DNA of 64,000 nucleotides from Planctomycetota bacterium (GTDB taxonomy: Bacteria; Planctomycetota; UBA1135; GCA-002686595): the NCBI GenBank assembly GCA_029250885.1, contig JAQXEK010000019.1:38756-102755 (forward strand). Direction: 5' to 3'. The notes beneath the pieces are model-generated. The model ran no database searches. It saw nothing but the letters and a program-made list of their open reading frames with translations, and was not told the origin of the DNA. How positions within the stretch are numbered: position 1 is the stretch's first letter; every line of letters begins with the position of its first letter. The position numbers and the translations under genes are program-made. This document shows, in pieces, positions 34,084-43,179 of this stretch.

Positions 34084-35880
34084 ATGGCCATATCCCAAAT
34101 CAACGCCCTTCTTGCCGCGACCCTGCTGGCGATACCCGCCCTGGCCCAAGATCCCAGTGGCGTCACGATTTCCTTTGGCGACTCCGAAGGCGGCTTTCCT
34201 GGCCTTGGTGCTGGTCGCGCGCCAGTGGTCGAGATCCCCTGGAACCGGTTGGTGGACTCCGATCAGCTCTACAGAGACCTTGACCGCCTCTGTGCGAAGT
34301 GGCCGAAAATGATGAGCTACGAGGTCATCGGCCACAGTGTCGAGGGCCGCGAGCTGCGCGTCTATACCCTCAACAATCCGGACACCGGCGCGGCGGACAC
34401 CAAGCCCGCTATGTGGATCGACGGCAACATCCACGGCAACGAAGTCCAGGGCGGCGAGGCCGTGGTCTACACCGCGTGGTACCTGCTGGAGAACGCTGGC
34501 CACAACGCGCGCGTGGACTCTCTACTTGCGCGCACGAGCTTCTACCTGCTGCCGAGTGTCAACATCGATGGGCGCGCAAGCTGGTTCGCCGATGCGCACA
34601 ACCCGCACTCGTCACGCACAGGCGTGAAGCCGACGGACAACGATCGCGACGGATTGTTTGACGAGGATGGCCCAGACGACCTCGACGGCGACGGCCAGAT
34701 CTTGCAGATGCGGAAGTACGTCCCAGGCGAGGGCACCCACAACCTGGACCTGAATGACCCGCGTATTCTGGTCCCGATCGCGACGAACGACACGGGCGCT
34801 AAGGGTGACTGGATCATGCTGGGCACCGAAGGCATCGACAATGACGGCGACGGTCGCACCAACGAGGATGGCGAGGGTGGCTACGACATGAACCGGTCTT
34901 GGCCGGCCATGTGGATGCCCGAGCACATCCAGCGCGGTGCGGGCCCATTCCCCCTGTACTGGCCGGAGACACGCTGCATTGCCAAGTTCTTGGTGGAGCA
35001 CACAAACATCGCGAGCTTCCAGTCCTTCCACAACAACGGCGGCATGATCCTGCGTGGTCCCGGAGCGGAGAGCTACGGAACCTACCCGAGCGCGGACATC
35101 AGCGTGTACAACGAGATCGGTCAGGACGGCGAGGGTCTTCTGCCCTTCTACAACTACATGATCATTTGGCGAGACCTGTACTCGGTCTACGGCGGTGAGG
35201 TCAACTTTGCCTACGAGACCCTGGGCATTATTAGCTTCACTAACGAGCTGTGGACCTCGGACCGCATGAGTCCCGATGCGCGCTACGGCCAAAGCCAGAA
35301 GGACCGCCTTTGGGCCGACGACCACCTCACTATGGGGGCGGGTTTTGTGGACTGGCACCCCTTTGAGCACCCTGTCTACGGCGCGATCGAAATCGGAGGC
35401 TTCCGCAAGGACGTCGGCCGCGTGCCCCCGAGCTACCTGATCGAGGAGATGCTGCATCGCAACGCGCTATTCTGCATTCGCCACGCCGAGGCCATGCCCG
35501 AAGTTCAAATCCAGTCCACCGAAGTCACCGATCTACCCGGTGGCCTCTACGCCCTTGACGTGACCTTCAAGAACCTCCGCGAGATCCCAACTCGAACCGC
35601 CCTAGCCGCGCAAAAGGGAATCGGCATGCCCGACCGCCTAGAGCTAACCACCGAGCGAGGCTCCACCGAAGTCATCGCCGCCGGCTTCCTACGGGACAAG
35701 TACCGCCCCAACCGGCTGGACCTAGTCGAAAACAACCCCGCTAGCATCCCTCTAGAATCCGGCCTAACCAGCCGAGGCGAGCTCACCCTACGCTGGATCC
35801 TCTCCGGCCAAGGGACCGTCCAGGTCTCCTGGTCCGGTGAGAAAGCCAAAGACGTCACCCAAGAGGTAGAAGTCAAGTAA
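34084..35880 (+). CDS. Secreted M14-family zinc carboxypeptidase
   Basis: A 598-residue exported metallocarboxypeptidase with signal peptide MAISQINALLAATLLAIPALAQ. Zinc ligands are H117 and E120 (GNIHGNEVQGGE) and H316 (FQSFHNNGG). The catalytic Glu is E388 in ISFTNELW, 72 residues after the second His, as in carboxypeptidase A. An insertion at about residues 180-270 carries two EF-hand or thrombospondin-3-like calcium loops (DNDRDGLFDEDGPDDLDGDG; DNDGDGRTNEDG). The last 120 residues look like a beta domain. It starts 1 bp after the degenerate paralogue's stop with GGAGGA upstream, so the pair is coexpressed. Confidence 0.93.
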   Translation: MAISQINALLAATLLAIPALAQDPSGVTISFGDSEGGFPGLGAGRAPVVEIPWNRLVDSDQLYRDLDRLCAKWPKMMSYEVIGHSVEGRELRVYTLNNPDTGAADTKPAMWIDGNIHGNEVQGGEAVVYTAWYLLENAGHNARVDSLLARTSFYLLPSVNIDGRASWFADAHNPHSSRTGVKPTDNDRDGLFDEDGPDDLDGDGQILQMRKYVPGEGTHNLDLNDPRILVPIATNDTGAKGDWIMLGTEGIDNDGDGRTNEDGEGGYDMNRSWPAMWMPEHIQRGAGPFPLYWPETRCIAKFLVEHTNIASFQSFHNNGGMILRGPGAESYGTYPSADISVYNEIGQDGEGLLPFYNYMIIWRDLYSVYGGEVNFAYETLGIISFTNELWTSDRMSPDARYGQSQKDRLWADDHLTMGAGFVDWHPFEHPVYGAIEIGGFRKDVGRVPPSYLIEEMLHRNALFCIRHAEAMPEVQIQSTEVTDLPGGLYALDVTFKNLREIPTRTALAAQKGIGMPDRLELTTERGSTEVIAAGFLRDKYRPNRLDLVENNPASIPLESGLTSRGELTLRWILSGQGTVQVSWSGEKAKDVTQEVEVK

Positions 35881-35938
35881 CCCGAGTCGCCACCCCAAAA
35901 GACCCCACAATCGCACGACCAAGCACCCCCGATTGATC

Positions 35939-36973
35939 ATGCTAGCTCACGAAGACTCCATCTCCTCGTCCACCATCGAGCTAGCCCCCACTCAAGCCAC
36001 CGTAACTCTCCACTTCCAAGCCCTCTCCCTCCAAGAAGTCCTCCCCCTAGACCAAGACAAAGACGACCACCTCACCCCCCAGGAGCTCCAAGCCCAAGCC
36101 CAGGCCGCCCAAGCCTACCTGCTCGAGCATTACACCCTCACACCCAACGGAACAGCGGCCACCCCTACCCTAGACCCCGAAACCACTCACCTCCCCCTTA
36201 AGGACCAGTGGCTCATCACCACCCTGGAGTTTCCCCTCGACCCCAAGGCAGACAACCTAGCCATCCAAGTCAGCCTCTTTCAAGAGACCAGCCCCACCCA
36301 TAAGGACTTCTGCCAGCTCGCCCTTCTGGACGGCACCAAAGAGACCTGGATCTTTAGCCGCTCTGACCCCACCTGGAACGTCACCTTGGAAGTCCCCGCC
36401 CAAGGCGCCACCTTCACTACCTGGGCCAACCTAGGCTTCCAGCACCTGCTTGCCGGCCCCGACCACATCCTCTTTGTCCTTGGCTTACTGCTCGCCTCTG
36501 CCACGCCCCGCAGCCTAGTCGCTACGATCACCGCATTCACGGTGGCCCACTCGGTATCCCTGCTGGCTGCTACCAGCGGCTGGGTTGTCCTGCCCGCTGG
36601 CCTGGTCGAGCCCCTCATCGCAGCCTCGGTCGCCTACGTCGGCATCGCCAACCTGCGTGCGAAAGCACCCCGACGAACCTGGCCCGAAGCCCTCGTCTTC
36701 GGTCTCATCCACGGCCTGGGCTTCGCCACCCTGCTTAGGGAGAACCTTGCCGCCGAGACCTCCATCGCTTTGCCTCTCTTGGGCTTCAACCTAGGTATCG
36801 AGGTCGGCCAACTCTTGGTCGCCTTGGTCCCCCTTGGGCTCATTCTCTTGGTCGAGCGAGGCAGGCAAGAGTCTTCCAACAAGGGCCTCTGCCCGCGCCC
36901 CGTCGTCCAAATCGGTTCCTTCGGAATCGCAATCGCGGGACTCGCTTGGCTTGCAACCAGACTAATTGCCTAG
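35939..36973 (+). CDS. HupE/UreJ-family membrane protein
   Basis: A 344-residue protein whose C-terminal half (about residues 155-344) is the six- or seven-helix HupE/UreJ_2 domain with the conserved FQHLLAGPDHILFVLGLLL and FGLIHGLGFATLL, including the metal-ligand-like His-Asp-His set. This family is linked to nickel or other metal uptake. The N-terminal 150 residues are a soluble domain with an EF-hand-like loop (DQDKDDHLTPQEL). The start is the ATG giving MLAHEDS; a TTG two codons earlier is possible. Unlike most relatives it shows no signal peptide, and no better upstream start exists. Codon use is odd, with many CTA Leu codons and a strong C bias in the first 350 bp. Confidence 0.85.
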   Translation: MLAHEDSISSSTIELAPTQATVTLHFQALSLQEVLPLDQDKDDHLTPQELQAQAQAAQAYLLEHYTLTPNGTAATPTLDPETTHLPLKDQWLITTLEFPLDPKADNLAIQVSLFQETSPTHKDFCQLALLDGTKETWIFSRSDPTWNVTLEVPAQGATFTTWANLGFQHLLAGPDHILFVLGLLLASATPRSLVATITAFTVAHSVSLLAATSGWVVLPAGLVEPLIAASVAYVGIANLRAKAPRRTWPEALVFGLIHGLGFATLLRENLAAETSIALPLLGFNLGIEVGQLLVALVPLGLILLVERGRQESSNKGLCPRPVVQIGSFGIAIAGLAWLATRLIA

Positions 36974-37068
36974 GGCAAATGCCCAAGAGATCCCCGCTGA
37001 ACGGCCCAGGAGGTACTTTCCACCTGTCGTTTCCGCTGGAGAATGACTAAAATCAAGACTTCGAGTGC

Positions 37069-40000
37069 ATGCCTATGGCGGCCTGCTCGTACTCGAAACC
37101 TTGCATGGCAAAGCGCGACTTAGAGGACACTCCAAAAGTACCGGACGAGGGAAGCACCAGTCATGGTGTGGCGCCCAAGCTGACTGCATTTGCGAAGCAG
37201 CTGCGCAAGCGCTACGGCACGGAGATCGACCCGGATGTTAGCCTCGATCCCGACTTCGCGGACGACGCCACAGGCGATGAGCTGCTCGAGAGGGGCGAGA
37301 CGCCGGCCAAGCAGCGCCTATCGCGCCTAAGTAACCTGACGCCCGGCGACTTCCGCTACAAGTACAAGAAGGAGATCGGCCGCGGTGGTATGGGCATCGT
37401 GCTCAAGGTTCGCGACCGCGACCTGCAGCGCAGCCTGGCCATGAAGGTTCTGTTGGGCACCGGCACTCCCGGGGCCGAGGAGACTCCGCGCGATCACCGT
37501 AAGCTCACACGCTTCCTCGAAGAGGCCCAGATCACGGGGCAGCTCGACCACCCCGGTGTCGTGTCCGTCCACGAACTTGGAATGGATGCCCGCGGGCGTC
37601 CCTTTTTCACCATGCGCCTTGTGCGAGGCCATACGCTCAAGAAGGTGTTCTCCGCCATCGAGGGGTCAACAAAGGTGGCAGGTCTCGAGGAGTGGACCCG
37701 AAACCGCGCCATCTCAGCTCTGCTGCGTGTATGTGAGACGATTGCATTCTCCCACTCCAAGAACGTAATCCACCGGGACCTCAAGCCGTCCAACATCATG
37801 GTCGGTCGCTTCGGCGAGACCTATGTCATGGACTGGGGGCTGGCCAAGATTCTTGGTCGCGACGAGCAGCGCAACATCGCGCCGAAGGTCGAGCCGGGCG
37901 CAGATGAATCCGTCAGCATCGTTCACTCGGACCGGCGCACGGAGACTGACGGCGATCCCGGGTCCCCCCTTCTCACCATGGACGGCGACGTGGTGGGTAC
38001 GCCCGCTTACATGGCACCCGAACAGGCCAAGGGTGAGCTTGAGAAGGTTGGCACCTCCGCGGATATCTACTCCTTGGGCGCGATCCTCTACCACCTGCTC
38101 ACTGGGCGCACGCCCTATTCAGATGAGGACTCGCGCCAGAACCCGCACGTGGTCTTGATGCGCGTCCTCTCCGGGCCGCCCGAGCCGATCCACAAGCTGC
38201 GCAAGGGTGTTCCTGTCGAGCTGGCCGCCATCTGCGAACGCGCCATGGCCTACAGCCGCAAGCTGCGCTACGCGACCGTCCAGGAATTCAGTGCGGACCT
38301 GAGCGCATACCTCGAGGGCCGCGTCGTCGTCGCGCACGAGACGGGCTCCATAGCCGAGTTCAAGAAGTGGGTCGTGCGCAACAAGGCCATGGCAACGGTC
38401 AGCGCATTTGCCGTGGTCTCCTTGGTCGCCGTGCTTGGCCGGATCTCCTACATCAACGCGACCCACAACACGAAGCTCGACAAGTCCAATGCCGAGCTCA
38501 TCGTCGCGACTCAGAAGGCCGAGAGCAACGCGCGCGAGGTGGAGGCCTCCGCTAAGGCAATCAAGGCAGCAAGCCTTGCCAGCGAGCGCGCCGCTTACGG
38601 ATCTAGCATGAACGCCGCCCACCTGAGCCTTAGGCTGGGCGAGACCGGCGCGGCCCAGGAGCTACTCAACAGCGCTCAACAGGATTACCGCGGCTGGGAG
38701 TGGGATCACATCAATCTGGCCAGCGACACATCGCTGCAGGTCTGGGAGACGGGGCTTACGACTTCCCTCGAGGTCGCCTTCTCGCCGGATGGATTGTTGA
38801 CCGCCAATGCGCAGAGTTCGGGGCGCAGCGAGATCCAGATCCGGAGCGCGATCAACGGTGACGTGATCAAGTCCATCGAAGCCCTGCCCCTGTCCGTGAC
38901 TGGGCTCGACTTTGACTCCACAAGCCAGCGCCTCGCGATCTCCTGTGCAGACAAGACAGTACGCGTTGTGGAGCACTTTACTGGGCACGAGATTATCTTT
39001 GACCTGGACAGCTCCGCTGAGGCCGTAGACTTTGGCCCGGGTGGACTGCTCGCCTGTGCGACTATGGAGAGCGGAGTCACGGTCTGGGATACTCAAGGCA
39101 AGAAGGGCAGCTCGGACTCCGACCCCCTGCACAGTTTCGAGACCGCAGAGCCACTCACTAGCGTCAAGTTCAGCTCGGACGGCACCTATCTGGCCGCGGG
39201 CAGCAAAGGCGGGATGGTGCACATCTGGAACCTCAAGACCAGAGAACAGCTCCAGCTCCCACTGAGCGAAGGAGACATCACCGAGGTCGCCTTCCACCCC
39301 ACCGCGGATATCATGTCCGTGTGCACGGACGATAGCCTCGTTAGGATCATCCGCATCAAGGACGGCAAGGCGCTCACCCTTGCGGATCGAGCCCTGATCG
39401 ACACCTATGCCACGGGCTGTGTATTCCTTCCCGACGGGCGTGTCATGACGGCCTGCGCAGATGGGCTGCTGCGCTTGCTCAACATCAACGACACTGACAT
39501 CACGCTTGTGCAGGGGCACACGGGCGGCTTGTCCTCCATCGCGATCGACGACCAGGGCTTGAACTTAGTAACCGGCTCCAGCGACGGCACCCTGCGGCTC
39601 TGGTCGCGCCTTTCGTTCCAGGCCAAGACGCTGCTTGCGGGGCACGAAGACGTCATTACATCCTTGGGTTTTTCCGCTAACGGTGACGTGATCGCAACCG
39701 CCTCGAAGGACGCGAGCATTCGGCTGTGGGACTCGGCCACCGCGGAGACGATCCAAGTCTTGCGCGGGCACGACAAGTTCGCGACCTGCCTTGCCTTCAG
39801 CCCCAATGGCGAATGGTTGGCCTCGGGCACCGGAGAGCGCTCTAAAGTTGACCCGAAGACCGGGGCTCGCACTAAGTTGAAGAGCGAAATCCGTCTGTGG
39901 GATGCTAAGCAGGGCGAATTCTTTAGCGCCTTTCAGCACCACAGCAAGTACCTCACAGACATGGCCTTTAGTCCCGACAGCCGCTTTCTCGCGGTCGCGT

Positions 40001-41139
40001 CCGGTGACAACACCTGCAGCGTCTGGAACGTGGAAGAGGACTCCCTCGTAGCGACCCTTGCTCTGGATGGCACCTTCGCCAATGCACTTGTTTGGAACTC
40101 CGCCGGGACGCGTATCCTGACTGGCGCCAGCGACGGGCGCGTCCAAGAGTGGGATCCCTTCCGGTCAGAGGCTCCCCTCAAAACCCACGAGCTGGGGGCA
40201 GGTGTCCTAGACCTCTGCTACGGCGTAGATGACACTCAGTTCATTGTGGGTTGCCTGGACTCCAGCGTCCAGATTTGGACCCTGGGAGGCCAGCTCCGGC
40301 GCAAGCTGGAGAGCCACCAGTACGGCGTAAGGTCCGTGGATCTTGCCCCCGATGGCAAGCGGCTGGTGACACGCTCTCACGACGGCTCCATGACCATTTG
40401 GAACACCGAACACTGGGGCACCTCGCTAACTCTCATCAGCGTAACCCGCGGCGGATCCCCCGTGTTTACTTCAAGTGTCGGGGACGCGAGCTTCTCGCCA
40501 GATGGAATGCGCATCCTCTCATCGAAGGGTTCCGTCGCCAAAATCTGGGAGACGTCACCCTCGTCCATTCGACACAACTCAATGAAGAACGCCAAGGGTG
40601 TCGGCGACTTCGTAAACGAGCTCTTCGAGGACTACGCCAACCCCAGCGACATCATCACTTTGATCAAGGGGGACACGACGATCCCCGGTGATCTCCGTCG
40701 CGCGGCCCTACGTCGTGTCCTCCTCACTGCCAGCGACCCCGAGCTCCAGGCGAAGCGCGCCTGGGAGACGGTCATGAAGCCGAACGCGTCGGCCAAGGGC
40801 TACGCCAACGCACTCGAGTTAGCAGAGCTAGCCTCCAACCTCGAGCCCGACAACCTCAACTATCGCGCAGTCCGAGCAGCAGCCCTCTATCGCGCAGGCA
40901 GGTACGCTGATGCCCTGGAAATCCTTACTGAGCTGCAAGAGCTCGAGTGGAGTACGGACACCGAGCCCCACCCCGCGGGACCTATCTTCCTGGCCATGGC
41001 CGCCTATCAACTTGGTCACGACGCACAAGCCCAGAAGACCCTGACGGAGCTCGAACCGCTGATGAACCGCCCCCTCTGGGCAAGGCTGGCAGGCGGACTC
41101 TTTGAGGAGGCCAAGGGCCTGGTCCCGGCAGGGGACTAG
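37069..41139 (+). CDS. Ser/Thr protein kinase with WD40 propeller domain
   Basis: A 1356-residue protein of a type typical of Planctomycetota. Kinase domain: about residues 98-420, with GRGGMGIV, Lys126 (LAMKVLL), HRDLKPSN at 235-242 and DWG (255-257) in place of DFG, and MAPEQAKG. A transmembrane helix lies near 445-465 (ATVSAFAVVSLVAVLG). From about 560 to 1170 there are at least ten WD40-like repeats (for example LLAGHEDVITSLGFSANGDV, IASKDASIRLWD-type blocks). A helical, TPR-like tail follows (NLEPDNLNYRAVRAAALYRA). The propeller is presumably a protein-binding platform outside the kinase. Start codon uncertain: an in-frame ATG lies 36 bp further in. Confidence 0.95.
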   Translation: MPMAACSYSKPCMAKRDLEDTPKVPDEGSTSHGVAPKLTAFAKQLRKRYGTEIDPDVSLDPDFADDATGDELLERGETPAKQRLSRLSNLTPGDFRYKYKKEIGRGGMGIVLKVRDRDLQRSLAMKVLLGTGTPGAEETPRDHRKLTRFLEEAQITGQLDHPGVVSVHELGMDARGRPFFTMRLVRGHTLKKVFSAIEGSTKVAGLEEWTRNRAISALLRVCETIAFSHSKNVIHRDLKPSNIMVGRFGETYVMDWGLAKILGRDEQRNIAPKVEPGADESVSIVHSDRRTETDGDPGSPLLTMDGDVVGTPAYMAPEQAKGELEKVGTSADIYSLGAILYHLLTGRTPYSDEDSRQNPHVVLMRVLSGPPEPIHKLRKGVPVELAAICERAMAYSRKLRYATVQEFSADLSAYLEGRVVVAHETGSIAEFKKWVVRNKAMATVSAFAVVSLVAVLGRISYINATHNTKLDKSNAELIVATQKAESNAREVEASAKAIKAASLASERAAYGSSMNAAHLSLRLGETGAAQELLNSAQQDYRGWEWDHINLASDTSLQVWETGLTTSLEVAFSPDGLLTANAQSSGRSEIQIRSAINGDVIKSIEALPLSVTGLDFDSTSQRLAISCADKTVRVVEHFTGHEIIFDLDSSAEAVDFGPGGLLACATMESGVTVWDTQGKKGSSDSDPLHSFETAEPLTSVKFSSDGTYLAAGSKGGMVHIWNLKTREQLQLPLSEGDITEVAFHPTADIMSVCTDDSLVRIIRIKDGKALTLADRALIDTYATGCVFLPDGRVMTACADGLLRLLNINDTDITLVQGHTGGLSSIAIDDQGLNLVTGSSDGTLRLWSRLSFQAKTLLAGHEDVITSLGFSANGDVIATASKDASIRLWDSATAETIQVLRGHDKFATCLAFSPNGEWLASGTGERSKVDPKTGARTKLKSEIRLWDAKQGEFFSAFQHHSKYLTDMAFSPDSRFLAVASGDNTCSVWNVEEDSLVATLALDGTFANALVWNSAGTRILTGASDGRVQEWDPFRSEAPLKTHELGAGVLDLCYGVDDTQFIVGCLDSSVQIWTLGGQLRRKLESHQYGVRSVDLAPDGKRLVTRSHDGSMTIWNTEHWGTSLTLISVTRGGSPVFTSSVGDASFSPDGMRILSSKGSVAKIWETSPSSIRHNSMKNAKGVGDFVNELFEDYANPSDIITLIKGDTTIPGDLRRAALRRVLLTASDPELQAKRAWETVMKPNASAKGYANALELAELASNLEPDNLNYRAVRAAALYRAGRYADALEILTELQELEWSTDTEPHPAGPIFLAMAAYQLGHDAQAQKTLTELEPLMNRPLWARLAGGLFEEAKGLVPAGD

Positions 41140-41150
41140 CCAGCCAAGAG

Positions 41151-41747
41151 CTAGAGCTTCTGGCCGCCGTGCATTCGATTTGCGAAGGGCACTTGAGCGG
41201 CAACCGTAGACTCGAGATCGATCAAGACAGCCAAGCGCGCCTGGCTCTCCTCTACGCCACACTCGGACTCCGCTAAGTTCAAGAACAGCCTCTGGTGCAC
41301 AAGCTCTTCGGGAGCAAGAGAGCTGTAGAGCTCCCGCAGCTCGGGCTGCCTGGCCTTCTCGGCAAGCATCTCGAAGCGCTCGCAAGAGCGCCTCTCGATC
41401 ATGGAGGCCAGCAGCAGTCGATCCATAAGCGAGCTCTTGCTGGTCCCGCCAAGACCCCGCCGCAGCTTATCGGCATAGGGATTCGATTCCGTGTCTCCGA
41501 GCTCGCCACCGAGCTTGCGCAAGAGGTCCACTACGCGCCGGAAGTGCCCCATCTCTTCCTCAATGACCAGGGCAGCGGCGTCCACCAGGTGCGGGCGATC
41601 AGGATAACGCGAGATGAGAGCCTGGCAGGCCACGGCAGCCTGAAGCTCGCAATGAGCGTGGTCCGACAAGAGGGCCAAGGGGTTATCGGTTACGTCGTGG
41701 GCCCAGGTCCCCGGCGTGTGCCAACCAAGCTCAAACGCGTAGTTCAC
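41151..41747 (-). CDS. miaE: tRNA 2-methylthio-N6-isopentenyladenosine hydroxylase (MiaE)
   Basis: A diiron monooxygenase that hydroxylates ms2i6A at tRNA position 37. The 198-residue protein has the ferritin-like four-helix pattern. Iron-ligand helices are DHAHCELQAA (about residue 31), IEEEMGHFRR (about residue 62), MIERRSCERFE (about residue 115) and APEELVHQRLF (about residue 144), giving the paired ExxH set of the family. It overlaps the upstream adenosyltransferase gene by 4 bp and is last in an operon rich in tRNA-processing genes. miaA and miaB are not in the window. Confidence 0.9.
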   Translation of the reverse strand: MNYAFELGWHTPGTWAHDVTDNPLALLSDHAHCELQAAVACQALISRYPDRPHLVDAAALVIEEEMGHFRRVVDLLRKLGGELGDTESNPYADKLRRGLGGTSKSSLMDRLLLASMIERRSCERFEMLAEKARQPELRELYSSLAPEELVHQRLFLNLAESECGVEESQARLAVLIDLESTVAAQVPFANRMHGGQKL

Positions 41748-42313
41748 TTCTTGCCGCCCGGGACCCAGAGCCGGTCTTTGGCGCCGTTGTCGTTGGCGAC
41801 GCGGCCGACTACGAACAGGTAATCCGAGAGCCGGTTCAGGTACTTAGCGCAACATACGGCGCGGGGATCATCATCGCAGAGCGTGTATACGTTGCGCTCG
41901 GCCCGGCGGCACACCGTACGGCCAAGGTGCATCCATGCCGCTAGCTGGGAGCCGCCTGGCAGGATGAACGTCTTCAGTGGCTGGAGAGCCTCGTTGTGCA
42001 CGTCGATCCATCCCTCGAGACGCTCGACGTAGTCTGGGGTGATGCGCAGGCGCGAGCCGGGCTCTTCGTCTTCGGCCGCGGGCACACAGAGGTCGGCGCC
42101 CACGTCGAAGAGGTCGTTCTGGATCTGGTCCAGCTCGGCGCGTAGCTTGGGTTCGATCTCGCCCACTAGGGCAAGGCCAATCACGCTGGAGAGCTCGTCG
42201 ACGGTCCCGTAGGACTCGATGCGAAGGTGCCCTTTCGGAACGCGCGTACCGTCGCCTAGTCCCGTGGTGCCGTCGTCGCCGGTGCGTGTGTAGATGCGGT
42301 TGATGTTGACCAT
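41744..42313 (-). CDS. Cob(I)alamin adenosyltransferase, PduO type
   Basis: Transfers the 5'-deoxyadenosyl group from ATP to cob(I)alamin to make coenzyme B12. The 189-residue protein matches PduO/MMAB. It begins INRIYTRTGDDGTTGLGDG, the ATP-binding N-terminal signature, then SYGTVDELSSVIG. The C-terminal third has LGRTVCRRAERNVYTL and YLNRLSDYLFVVGR, both highly conserved in the family. It overlaps miaE by 4 bp and lies 8 bp after the RNase Z-like gene. metH uses methylcobalamin, so this enzyme implies at least one adenosyl-B12 enzyme elsewhere. Confidence 0.95.
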   Translation of the reverse strand: MVNINRIYTRTGDDGTTGLGDGTRVPKGHLRIESYGTVDELSSVIGLALVGEIEPKLRAELDQIQNDLFDVGADLCVPAAEDEEPGSRLRITPDYVERLEGWIDVHNEALQPLKTFILPGGSQLAAWMHLGRTVCRRAERNVYTLCDDDPRAVCCAKYLNRLSDYLFVVGRVANDNGAKDRLWVPGGKK

Positions 42314-42321
42314 GATGGAGT

Positions 42322-43176
42322 CTAGCGAAAGTTGGTGAGCAGGGGCGTAACGCGGTCGCGGAGACTTGGCGGCAGGCGCTCGTCAAGCACCGCCGCGATT
42401 CGCTTCCTGTTGTAGCGGGGGGAAAAATGAGTCATGAGGATGGCCTCGTTCTCGAAGAGTTCAGCGCGCTCGATGACCTCGTCGAGGTGAATGTGGCCCC
42501 TCTCGCGGGCTGAGGCGACGGTGACGCGCTCGTCCAAGAAGGTCACCTCCATGATCAAGAGGCGCGCCTTGCGCAGGCCTTCTTCCCGGTCGACCACGTC
42601 GATGCAGGTGTCGCCGGTAAAGGCCACCACGGGAACCTCGTTCCGCTCGTAGATGGCCGCGCCAGAGTCTCGCAGTTGCTTTAGCTCGTGGCCGGGCTTG
42701 CCGTGGTGGCAAGACTTGAGCTTGTCACGGAACTCAGAGATGACGTACCCCTGGGCGGCGGCGCGGTGGATCGCATGGTAGGGCCGGGCGATGTAGCGTC
42801 CCTTAAGTTCGAACTCGTCTCCGACTCCCAAGGGGACTAGATTGCAGGGCAGGTCTCCCCCATCCAACGAACGCCAGGCGTCCAGCAGCTTCTCCACGTT
42901 AGGAATGATGTGGGGCGGCAAGACATAGGTCGGCGGCCGCATGCCGCGCAGGGCACGGGCGGCGGCGTGGGTGGCAATGCCGCCGAGGTGATCAATGTGG
43001 CTGTGGGTAAACAGGATCGTCTCACATGCGAGGGAGTCCTCGTGGCCGCGGCCTATGTCAAAGCTCATTCCCATGGAAGGCAGGTGAATCCAAGTTTCAA
43101 ACCCGCCCACGGAGTGCCCACCCACGGGCATGCCCGCGAGGTTAAGCTCGAACCGGTTGGCCTTCTTAGAACCCAT
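42322..43176 (-). CDS. RNase Z-like metallo-beta-lactamase hydrolase
   Basis: A 284-residue MBL-fold enzyme resembling the RNase Z group that trims tRNA 3' trailers. The zinc motif is FTHSHIDHLGG (about residue 57). Later metal ligands are FTGDTCID (about residue 188) and ILMTHFSPRYN (about residue 245), and HIHLDEVIERA lies between, as in RNase Z. The N-terminal block ETWIHLPSMGMSFDIG is less canonical, and the protein lacks the flexible-arm sequence of the E. coli enzyme. Its position between a tRNA methyltransferase and MiaE supports a tRNA role. Confidence 0.85.
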   Translation of the reverse strand: MGSKKANRFELNLAGMPVGGHSVGGFETWIHLPSMGMSFDIGRGHEDSLACETILFTHSHIDHLGGIATHAAARALRGMRPPTYVLPPHIIPNVEKLLDAWRSLDGGDLPCNLVPLGVGDEFELKGRYIARPYHAIHRAAAQGYVISEFRDKLKSCHHGKPGHELKQLRDSGAAIYERNEVPVVAFTGDTCIDVVDREEGLRKARLLIMEVTFLDERVTVASARERGHIHLDEVIERAELFENEAILMTHFSPRYNRKRIAAVLDERLPPSLRDRVTPLLTNFR

Positions 43177-43179
43177 GGC

